The translations under genes were made by a program, and so were the position numbers. A stretch of 64,000 nt of DNA. It comes from Nemertoderma westbladi (lineage: Eukaryota; Xenacoelomorpha; Nemertodermatida; Nemertodermatidae). Under the pieces are notes generated by a model, which saw nothing but the letters and a program-made list of their open reading frames with translations, did no database searches and had not been told where the DNA came from. Shown here piece after piece: positions 44,236 through 53,117 of this stretch (the stretch's first letter is position 1; every line of letters starts with the position of its first letter). Location of the stretch: the NCBI GenBank assembly GCA_032718475.1, contig JAUCBJ010008776.1, positions 1-64,000 of the forward strand, given 5' to 3'.

Positions 44236-45006
44236 TTATAAGATATTTATCCATTTACGTTGCAGTTTCATTACATTCAGACGCGCGTATACTTGAAGAG
44301 CTGTCTTAGTTTTCAATTGTTCAACCGCATTATCTAATTCCTTTGTTAACGTGTGTCTAGGCAAACGTTTGCCTCTTTTAAGATGGGGAGAGAACAACTT
44401 GGACATTATCTTACTCTCCTCTGCCGTCCATGTGGTACGAGATCTGAGTGATCTTCGTGGGGAAAGCGTGGGAGTTTTGCGTTTAAGTGATATTGGGGAC
44501 CGCGATGATGTTGGCTGTGTCGTTCCCATTGTCACCAATGGAGTAATCATGGGTGTTACGTCAATTGAAGGTGACTGCAATGATGTTTTCTGCGGTGTAG
44601 TGGTCAGAGGAGTAAATGTGGAGAATTTCCGACTCCCTTGGGTTAGGTCTGCGATGATATCAAACGCATTAACGCTTTCTTGATGGCTTAGTGCTGCTTC
44701 ATACACCTCCTGTTGTGTATTTTGCGAATGTAACATTTGTTTACAGACAAGGTGTCTTTTGTTAATGTCCTTATTATTACGTTGATTTTCATACGTAATG
44801 GAATGTCTATTTAATGTTGCCGTCAATTTCTTTGTGCTATTGGTCATTACTGATTTCCAACATTTCTTAACAAGTTCCGTAACCTGATTATATGTTCCAC
44901 CCCCCTTTGTGGTAAATACGTTGTCTACAGTTATATGTTTATTCGCATATTGCATTCGTCCAAATCTCCTGAATGCATTCGTCGGCAGAATCCCACTCTG
45001 AGTCAC
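44236..45006 (-). CDS. Myb/SANT-like protein, probable C-terminal exon
   Basis: Open frame of 256 codons; the first ATG lies just inside, but TTTATAACTAG immediately upstream (about 45008) could be a splice acceptor, so this may be a last exon. The N-terminal ~60 residues include a basic helical part (ELVKKCWKSVMTNSTKKL). The middle is Ser/Thr/Pro-rich. Residues about 190-250 (RTTWTAEESKIMSKLFSPHL ... ARLNVMKLQRKWI) resemble the SANT/Myb-like module found at the end of proteins associated with vertebrate and invertebrate transposons. No partner transposase adjoins it. It is intact, so it could be expressed. Confidence 0.45.
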   Translation of the reverse strand: MTQSGILPTNAFRRFGRMQYANKHITVDNVFTTKGGGTYNQVTELVKKCWKSVMTNSTKKLTATLNRHSITYENQRNNKDINKRHLVCKQMLHSQNTQQEVYEAALSHQESVNAFDIIADLTQGSRKFSTFTPLTTTPQKTSLQSPSIDVTPMITPLVTMGTTQPTSSRSPISLKRKTPTLSPRRSLRSRTTWTAEESKIMSKLFSPHLKRGKRLPRHTLTKELDNAVEQLKTKTALQVYARLNVMKLQRKWINIL

Positions 45007-45035
45007 CTAGTTATAAATAATTAATTAGAATAGAA

Positions 45036-45271
45036 TAGGTTATTAATTAATGATAATATTACGGTAGTAATTTATATAAATTGCGAGGCAAGGGGAAAAC
45101 TGGACGCAAATCACATCTCCATGAATTAATTCCCGTCTCAATATTAATAATGATAGGTTATTAATTAATGATAATATTACGGTAGTAATTTATATAAATT
45201 GCGAGGCAAGGGGAAAACTGGACGCAAATCACATCTCCATGAATTAATTCCCGTCTCAATATTAATAATGA
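45036..45271. repeat. 118-bp perfect or near-perfect tandem duplication
   Basis: TAGGTTATTAATTAATGATA begins at 45036 and again at 45154. The 118-base block, including GGCAAGGGGAAAACTGGACG, is repeated without obvious change. Confidence 0.95.
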
Positions 45272-46503
45272 TAAGTTATAGAGCCAACGCCAACATTAGC
45301 CTACAGTATAGTACTGTATGATGTGGCCGCTAAGCAATTTCTGCGGTCCCGTGCACAGTAGAGAATTAGCTAAAATATGTACCAGTACCTACTACTACTC
45401 CTACTGTATATAAAACAAATTGTTACGACGTGCATACTTAAAAGGGAGTACTTTAAAAAAAAGTTTGGTGAAAATGTTAAGTAAATGACTAAAAAAGTTA
45501 TAGCTGAGAGAACATTATTATGTGTATTTAGTTTTGATTTAAAAAATGTGGTTGACTGAATTTCTCGTAAAAATCGACATCTTATTCCACAGGAGAGGTG
45601 CATATTGCAGGAGCAGCGGAATTGTGTCTCTACTATGATCCGAGCAATGGTTGAGCAGCTTCTGGTAACGAGATTTTAATTAAAATTTTACAAATTAAAA
45701 AAATTTTTAACAAATTAACATTTTAATGTTAAATTGTAAATTATTAGGTAAGGGAAAGGAGCACGTTACAGCAGTACATAAATTACCAGCTGTAGCAAGG
45801 TTCAATTTAATTTGGTTTTCTCACATTTCTATTACAGAGAAGATAGTTATCGTTTTATCGTGTAGCATGTAGTTGTGGGTTTTTATCAACTTAGGCCTGC
45901 AGGGTTCTGGGCCCATGTAAAGAACACACTTTCTGCCGTTATATTTCACTTTGCAGTTACCCCCATATGAAGAATACCAGGTTTTCACCAAAAAAAAGGT
46001 TACAGAAGAGCTGAATCTAACCAAAACAATAAACGACTTAGTATATGTACAGGTTATAAGACAGAAATAAGCGCTATAAAACACTTAATAAAGATAAATT
46101 AAAAAAAAATAAAAAATCTTCATATATAAAATTCCAATAAAAAGTCGACCGAAAAGTGAAATCCTGGTATTCTTCACATGGGCGGGGTTCTGCCATAAGA
46201 ATACTGTACATCTTGGGCGAAGTCCGAACTCAGAACTACAGTAGTTATATGAACTAGGCCTAACAGGGCCTAAGATAAAATCATGCTATCGGTAAAATAA
46301 AATAGTTTACAAGAGTTATTTATACCGACACCATGGAAAAACTACTAACCTTGTTCTTATGGCATTTCATCATCAGTGGTACTGGTACATTCTCCTTCTA
46401 CTGTTTCATTGACACTGCCTGACTGCCGTCGACACTCTGGACTTCTTCGGGATCGGAAAAAAGATCAGACAGACTTTCAGTTTCACAGTTCATAGTTAAA
46501 CCA
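45272..46503. other. Non-coding spacer with weak exon-like signals
   Basis: No confident gene. 45591-45665 on the plus strand has an AG/GT-bounded open stretch of 25 codons. On the minus strand, 46491-46400 opens with ATG and an acidic sequence (MNCETESLSDLFSDPEE). Neither is supported by a recognised domain. Confidence 0.3.
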
Positions 46504-46560
46504 CTACTAGGATCGGCATGCTGCATTGCAGCTGCATTTTTAAGAATGCTGTGCCGGCTT
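46504..46560 (-). mobile_element. 57-bp RTE-like LINE insertion with 12-bp target duplication
   Basis: The minus strand gives the last ~57 bases of the RTE-like element, from GCCGGCACAGCATTC to the start of the (TAG)n tail. ATAGTTAAACCA stands at 46492-46503 and again at 46561-46572. Confidence 0.9.
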
Positions 46561-46572
46561 ATAGTTAAACCA

Positions 46573-47402
46573 ACAAAAATAGAAATTAATAAACATAAAC
46601 AATTATAAACTGATGGGCCATTGCCCAGTGGAACGTCGACGCCGACGGCGACGCACCATGCACCTCTAACTTAAATTACTTTAAATAATTGAATTAATTG
46701 ATACACAAATATAAAAGGCGAATCCACAGCGAATTAGGCCTATACTAATTATGACAATATGGTGGTAAGCGGTAAAATTGCATCTCTAGAAATGTATATA
46801 AGGTTGCATCATTATATTGTAAAGGCCATACAATGGATTTGCTGACTGGCTGTGATTGGTTAGACGGCTTCCATAATGGTTTGAATGGAAAGCCGTGAAC
46901 TTTCCCACGACAATCATTAATATAGGAATTGAATTGCCGTAATACAATAGGTTACTTTAGGTAGTAACAAAATACTGTTTAAATTGAAACTTCTCAACTT
47001 GTTTTATTTATTACAAAAATAAGAACGAATTTGTCTTATCACTTCTTGTGCGCGATTGTATTGAATTCATGGCAACTGCTGTTATTATTATTAATCAATT
47101 TACATCTTGACTCCTCTCTGACTACTCTATCCGATAGAACAAAATAATCATTTCGCTAACTGCTCTCTATCTTCTATAATCACAACAGCTTTTATAATTC
47201 ATTAGATGATTACAACATAATAATTATAGTTTGAAGTTGTCTAGAAAATTATTATCAGACAGAACAAAAAGGTTTTACTTGATTCGTACTGTGCTACACG
47301 GGCCGCTAGGCCCGTCTCTATTTATTACTATAATGATTGCCAGGTGTCACGTCAAAATGATTATAAAATATGAAATATCGATGGTTTTAAATTTTGTGAC
47401 AT
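46573..47402. other. AT-rich spacer
   Basis: No gene, repeat family or transposon end recognised. Confidence 0.5.
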
Positions 47403-47406
47403 TTAA

Positions 47407-48975
47407 CCCTATTAAACCCGGTGGGAGGGTCAATATGACCCCCCCCGTGGTTTTTTTATTATAATTCTGAAACAAACGCAGTTGGGAATCTGAAATTTTA
47501 TGACTTTTCCTAAAAATCTATTGTCTTCCTAGTAGTGAAAACCGTTTTCAAAAATATTGGGTAGTTTTCGAGTTATAGCACCATTTTTTAACCCTACTTT
47601 TGGCACTTTTTTTGAGACGTTTTTTGAAAATTACATTTCATTAAATATGAATTGTAACATCTCTATTATTGATTTACACCGGTTTTTTGGTGTTAGAAAT
47701 TGGATGGAATTCATATAAATTGATTTAGAAATTTCAAACTTGTTTTTTTCGGCGGGTGACAATTTTTGGTGCCAGCACCAAATTTTGAAATATGTCAATT
47801 TTGTAAATTGATTGTGTGAAACTTGTTTTTTACGCATTTGGGGTTTTTTGGGGTTCTGGTTTCAATGAAATATATACGAGTTGCACCAAGCGTATCAAAC
47901 TTGTATTTTTCGGTGGTGGGTGCAAATTTTGGTGCTAGCACAAAATTTTGAAAATCCATTCAATTGATAAAATTGTTTGTGACAATTTATTTCTTGCGTT
48001 TTAGAGGTTTATGGCTATTCTGAATTGAATGGAATATATAATTTTCGATCTAGGCATCTCAAACTTGTATTTTTCGGAAGTGGGTGCAAAATGTGGTGCT
48101 AGCACCAAATTTTGAAAACCATCAAATATATAAATTGATTGAGTCACCTTGTTTCTTGCGTTATACGGGTTTGTGAGGGTTCTGAATTCAATGGAATCAG
48201 TAAAAATTTCATGAGAGTTTTCAAACTTGTATTTTTCGCCGGTGGGTGAAAATTGTTGTGCCAGCACCAAATTTTGGAAAATAAGCAAATTGATCAGTAG
48301 ATAGTATCATCTTGTTTATTGCGTTATACGGGTTTATGAGGGTCCTGAATCCGATGGAATCAATAAAAACAGCACTGGACATCGCAAACTTGTACTTTTT
48401 GGTGATGGGTACGAAATTTGGTCCTAGCACCAAAATTTGCCAAATTACGTCGAAAAATACAAGTAGCAATGATGGGACATTTTAGAAATGTATTCCATTA
48501 GAATCAGCGCCCTAGAAAGCCTGAAAATGTGAATTTATAGCATCGTATAAGTGAATTAAAAATTTTGTGTTCTAACTGAAAAGTGCTGGTTACTTGTTTT
48601 TTTCATTTTTTTCCGACGCAGAGAGGACTAAACAGCCATTTATAGTAATCATATCATTTTTAAATATTTTCCAATGTATTTTGCGCCCCAGAAAACCTGT
48701 ATTGAAAAACAATTAGACGAAAAATGTAAGTTTCAAATTTTCTGAAAATTGTGCACTACTTGTAATTTTGGTGCTGCAATATAACCACCCCAGTACATTT
48801 TTTCGAAAATTTTTTTTTTCGGTCGGATCCTAACTAGTGATACCTACGTACTAACAAAAAAATCAGACGTTTTCGTAAATATTTGTAGATTTTAGAGGGG
48901 GGGGGGGGGGGGGGGTCAATATGACCCCCCCCCCCCGGTATTTGTACAACATTTTATAGCCCGGTACTAATAGGG
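47407..48975. mobile_element. TTAA-type non-autonomous element, copy 1 (full)
   Basis: TTAA at 47403-47406 and 48976-48979 flanks it. The ends CCCTATTAAACCCGG and CCGGTACTAATAGGG are imperfect inverted repeats. Inside each end is a G-run/TCAATATGA/C-run hairpin (47425-47450 and 48897-48937). Five copies of a ~165-bp sub-repeat (TCAAACTTGTATTTTTCGG plus GGTGCTAGCACCAAATTTTG) fill 47715-48440. There is no coding capacity. The TTAA target points to piggyBac mobilisation, by inference. Confidence 0.8.
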
Positions 48976-48979
48976 TTAA

Positions 48980-49519
48980 CCCTATTAAACCCGGGGAGGG
49001 GGTCAATATGACCCCCCCCCCCCCCCCCCGTGGTTTTTTTATTATAATTCTGAAACAAACGCAGTTGGGAATCTGAAATTTTATGACTTTTCCTAAAAAT
49101 CTATTGTCTTCCTAGTAGTGAAAACCGTTTTCAAAAATATTGGGTACTTTTCGAGTTATAGCACCATTTTTTAACCCTACTTTTGGCACTTTTTTTGAGA
49201 CGTTTTTTGAAAATTACATTTCATTAAATATGAATTGTAACATCTCTATTTTTGATTTACACCGGTTTTTTGGTGTTAGAAATTTTTAATTAATTTTTAA
49301 TATTTTCCAATGTATTTTGCACCCCAGAAAACCTGTATTGAAAAATAATTAGCCGAAAATGTAACTTTCAAATTTGGTGAAAATTGTGCACTACTTGTAA
49401 TTTTGGTGCTGCAATATAACCACCCCAGTACATTTTTTCGAAAATTTTTTTTTTCGGTCGGATCCTACGTACAAACAAAAAATCAGACGTTTTCGTAAAT
49501 ATTTGTAGATTTTAGAGGG
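48980..49519. mobile_element. TTAA-type element, copy 2 (deleted, right end missing)
   Basis: It starts at the same TTAA (48976-48979) that ends copy 1, repeats the left-end landmarks and the first ~250 bases, then jumps to the right-end unique region and stops before the terminal repeat. BEL/Pao sequence begins within about 30 bases. Confidence 0.75.
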
Positions 49520-49548
49520 GGTATTGATTTCACAAGTTTCAGCTTAAG

Positions 49549-50730
49549 TGGAGGAAGATCGCCTTCTCCACTCGGGAGAAGAAAGGTGCGGAACCGGGTT
49601 TAGAGGAAATGTCGAACTTCCTCAACTACGAAGCAGAGTTGATTACAGACCCAGTCTATAGTGAGGATAGTTTGGGGAAGGCGCCGAAGACCGAATACAA
49701 CAGGCCTATACCCGAACACAATCCTGCAGATCCATTCCCGAGAGTAAGACAGTCGCTACCACACACGGCCACACAGGGGGCTACAAGCCCACAGTTAACT
49801 GGGAGTAGGGCCACACCGTGGCAGGGACAGAAAGGAAATAACATCACGAACAAACATAATCCCAACATACCCAGTAGGCCGAGTCCAAACAACCAAAACA
49901 CTAAATCGGTAGATATAAACCTATGCGTGATACATGAAGGACTATACAGGGAACGCTACAATCCAGGATTTGAATGTCAGTTACATAGGGATGGAACCCA
50001 TAAGACCATGAGTTATAAGCATTGGCAAGCGTTGCCTAAACAAGATCGTGTAGCCTACACAGACGCAAACGGACTATGTCATCGTTGTGTGGTAGAAGGA
50101 CACAGATCCGGAGAGTGTAGAGAAACAGCAATGGGAGACGATGAGACTGGAGGCCAAACGATGGCTACGAGCACGACAGGAGCAAGGAGGAAGAGGAAAG
50201 TACTACTCGGGGTAGTACCAGTGAAGATAACAGGAAGGGGCAGCCGATCAGTCACAACATTAATGCTGGTCGACAGTGGAGCAGCCTTCACGCTGGTGGA
50301 GAATTGGGTGGCCGAGGAGATAGGGTTACAGACGAGGCCGAGTAGGTTGGCGGTAACTACTGTCTCAAGTAAGGATGAGGTCCTGGAGATGAGGACGGGA
50401 CGGTGCGAGATATCAGTGATTGCACCGGGATGTGACTATGGGGCGACCATAGACCCCATTCAGATCATAGAATCGATCAATATTAATGCCAGGAGACCAA
50501 CTAACATCGACAGACGACGGATCGACGGACGATATCGATTTTTCAATACCGAAGGTGGACATCTCGATGGAATCCATCATAGTGGGTATGGACTGCCCGA
50601 CGGCCCATGAAAGAGTACAGACGATCTTCGGGGAAGACAGACAGCGGGATCCGACGGCGATTCTCACGCCGTTGGGATGGACGCTTAGCGGCCCAATTAA
50701 AGCCAAGATTCCATCTTTCATGATACCAGG
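49549..50730 (+). pseudogene. BEL/Pao gag C-terminus and protease (plus-strand copy)
   Basis: The frame opens in the gag segment WRKIAFSTR and is open from 49609 to 50610. It has a CCHC zinc knuckle (CHRCVVEGHRSGEC, about 50077-50118) and a retropepsin active site LVDSGAAFTLV (about 50269-50301). A frameshift near 50505 moves into the frame continuing at 50486-51319, where the protease-to-RT linker (IVGMDCPTAHERVQTIFGED) continues. It closely matches the minus-strand copy at 57715-59000. Gag upstream of 49549 and all of RT and integrase are missing. Confidence 0.85.
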
Positions 50731-51319
50731 CACCGTTAAGGACGCAGAGGAGAAACCAGAGATGGTAGATAAGCTAGAAGGAGAAGTAACAGCAAGAGAG
50801 TGGGCAGAGGAGAATGGATTAGACGCGGAAGACTTAGAGACAATGGGATGGAACAAGGATGTTCCCAGCAAGTATCGGTATGGGGATGGAGAGGTGTGGA
50901 CGGCAAGATGTCCGGAGGACAACAGTCCGGAGGAGTGTCCGGAGGAGTGTCCAGAGGAGTGTCCAGAGGAGTGTCCAGAGGAGTGTCCGGAAGAGACGCC
51001 GGTCCGGTTGAGAGGCATACCGAGAAGGGGAAAGTCGAGTAAGAAGACAGGGTGGAGAGGGATAGGATTACTATTGTCCGTTCTGTTTTATATATTCTTC
51101 CGATTTCTTTTCATTCTACCGGCAGGCGAAGACCAGATGAAGGATGGCATTTTGCTGCCAGGAGATCAGGAAATCAAGAAGGCGGAGGGAGAACCAATTC
51201 CTAGTGAGTTGGAATTGGCGAGGAAAGTGGGTCGACAGATAAGAGGACGTACAGGGGGGCAGCGGGACAGTGCCTCATGGAAGAATCAATGGAAGATCGA
51301 TGGGCACCTTAGAGTTTAG
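50731..51319 (+). CDS. 3' ORF segment of BEL copy with PEEC repeats and a membrane segment
   Basis: After about 50730 the frame no longer matches the other BEL copy. It contains a 12-base repeat giving five to six CPEE units (50935-51000), a basic stretch (RRGKSSKKTGWR), then a hydrophobic run GIGLLLSVLFYIFFRFLFIL (about 51058-51117) suited to a membrane helix, and about 65 hydrophilic residues to TAG at 51317-51319. It may be the 3' end of the element's coding region brought next to the protease by an internal deletion. An envelope-like origin is possible but unsupported beyond the membrane segment. Confidence 0.4.
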
Positions 51320-52517
51320 TCGTCCAATGTGTTGGACTGAGGGGGGTGGGAATGAGGGCGAGACGCCCTTCCCACACGCAGCAAGAAATATAAATAATTA
51401 AAAATAATTAAAATAATAAAATAAGAAAGTCAGTAGAAGCTAGATAGTAAGTAGAAGTAGAAGTTAGTAGAAGTTAGATAATAAGTAGTAGTCAGATAGT
51501 TAGTAGATAGTTAGACAGTAAGTAGTAAGAAAGTTAGTAGAAGCTAGTAAGAGTAAGAGAAGGAGTGTTAGAAGTCGGCGGGTATAGGGAGTGTGGTACA
51601 TAAACATACCACGGGAGTAGGAGGGTACATAGTACCGTTAGGTTAGAAGTAGGCAAGTTAGGGAGTGTGGTATATTGACATGCCACGAGTAGTAGTAGAA
51701 GGGTTATGGGCACCGGAAGCGCCACGTAGAAAGTAGTAGTAGAGAGGTTGTGGGCACTGAAAGCGCCACGTAGAAGTAGTAGTAGAGGGGTTGTGGGCAC
51801 CGAAAGCGCCATGTAGATGTAGTAGCAGAGTGGTTGTGGGCACCGTAAGCGCCATGTAGATAGAGGTAGTAGCAGAGAGTGGTTGTGGGCACCGAAAGCG
51901 CCACGTAGTTAGAGAGTTAGTAGAGGTAGAGAGTTAGTATAGTTAGTAGAGTTAGAGAGCTAGTTAGAGTTAGAGAGTTAGTAGAATTAGAGAGTAAGTA
52001 GTAAGTAAGTAAGTAGTAAGAGAGTTAGATAGGAAGTAGTAAGGAAGAAGTAAGTAGCAAGGTAGGTAGGATAATAGCACAGGATATGATAGCATAAGAA
52101 CTTAGCACCTTTGGGAGTGGCAGAGAGTAGAGGAGCACAGGGAGATAGTGAGAGGAAGTGTTGGCGAGAGAGAGAGAGAGAGTGAATGGAGTGCGATTCA
52201 GAGTGGAGTTAAAGTAGAGTGGAGTGAAGTAAGAGATAGTAGAATGGAGTTAGAGTGGAAAGTCAGAGTTCAGAGTGAGAAGGTTTTTAAAATTGTGTGA
52301 GAATCCACAATTGTCTCAAGCAGAGACGCCAGATGTCTTGGTGCAACATAGGTTGCGGTAGCACCAAGAAGGGGTAGTAATATCATACCCAGAGGGAGCG
52401 GCCTGGAAAGCCGACTCCAAGTAAAAGAACTCCACCCCACACCCGATAGTAGATCGGGTTCCAGCGGAATTGAGGCGCACTCATAGGTGATGCTATCTTC
52501 TCACCGGGAAGATAGCA
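51320..52517 (+). repeat. BEL 3' non-coding region with tandem repeats
   Basis: No ORF of note on plus. About 51420-52080 is built from GTTAGTAGAAG/AGTAAGTAG-type short repeats. Within it, 51708-51912 holds about five units of 40-50 bp around GTGGGCACCGAAAGCGCCAC. 52150-52280 is purine-rich (GAGAGAGAGAG, GGAGT repeats). It lies between the coding end and the polypurine tract, so I treat it as 3' UTR of the element. Confidence 0.6.
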
Positions 52518-52529
52518 TGGGGGGGAGTG
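52518..52529 (+). promoter_or_regulatory. Polypurine tract upstream of BEL LTR
   Basis: TGGGGGGGAGTG directly precedes the LTR start TGAGCGG and would prime plus-strand DNA synthesis. Confidence 0.6.
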
Positions 52530-53084
52530 TGAGCGGATTCAATTCCGCCTCATTACCCCCATAAAGTTAGCACAGTGGCGCCCTTTTCAGCAATATTGGA
52601 GATACGAGATTGATGACAACCAATCTCGTATCACACCCAATAACGGGGATAACACAAGCCCCAAAAGCCATACAAAGGGAGGTTAGAGGTCAAACCACCT
52701 CGAGAGGGCAGATAACCAACAGCGGGGGGGGGGGGGGGGGGGGAGCACTCCCACAGAGGTGAGAGGCGTGAAGTAGGTCATCAACCAATGGGAGAGGGGA
52801 AAAGTATCCACTGGACAAAGGCCAAAGTAATGTAGGAATGAATACATATAATATCCCATTACCGGTCAGTTACCCAGTTTACTCAGTCATTCAGTTCAGT
52901 GCAGACCGGTGACATTTTGCACCGTCACCGTCACTACATATTACATATATTTATACTGCTTTTCCTGTATTATTCTGTCAACTGTGCTATTATCTACTAT
53001 CCATTTACATATCCATTACGAATATCAAAGCGATAACAACAAACTACTATCTTTCTCAATAACACGGTGACGCGTAGCCTAACA
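52530..53084 (+). mobile_element. BEL/Pao LTR, plus orientation
   Basis: TG at 52530-52531 and CA at 53083-53084 bound about 555 bases. Landmarks are AGCGGATTCAATTCC, a GATACGAGATT/AATCTCGTATC hairpin (about 52611-52642), GAGGTCAAACCACC, a run of about 17 G (52726-52742) and CAGACCGGTGAC. The same order is found at 63381-62748 on the opposite strand. A polypurine tract lies on the left and a primer-site-like sequence on the right. Confidence 0.75.
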
Positions 53085-53087
53085 AAC

Positions 53088-53117
53088 TGGTTGGGATCCC
53101 TTGATCCCGTCACAAGC
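53088..53117 (+). promoter_or_regulatory. Putative primer binding site next to LTR
   Basis: TGGTTGGGATCCCTTGATCC follows the LTR by three bases. The minus-strand copy has a corresponding GTTGGGATCTCTGATCCC just inside its LTR (about 62729-62746). The cognate tRNA was not identified. Similarity between the two copies ends at about 53117. Confidence 0.5.

Noticed and set aside
45591-45665. Possible internal host exon bounded by AG and GT
   Set aside because: Only 25 codons, a weak donor (GTAACG) and no neighbouring exons that continue it.
46400-46491. Minus-strand acidic ORF starting MNCETESLSDLFSDPEE
   Set aside because: Too short, ends in a stop without a domain, and the neighbouring frame is unrelated; it could be an N-terminal transposase remnant but this cannot be shown.
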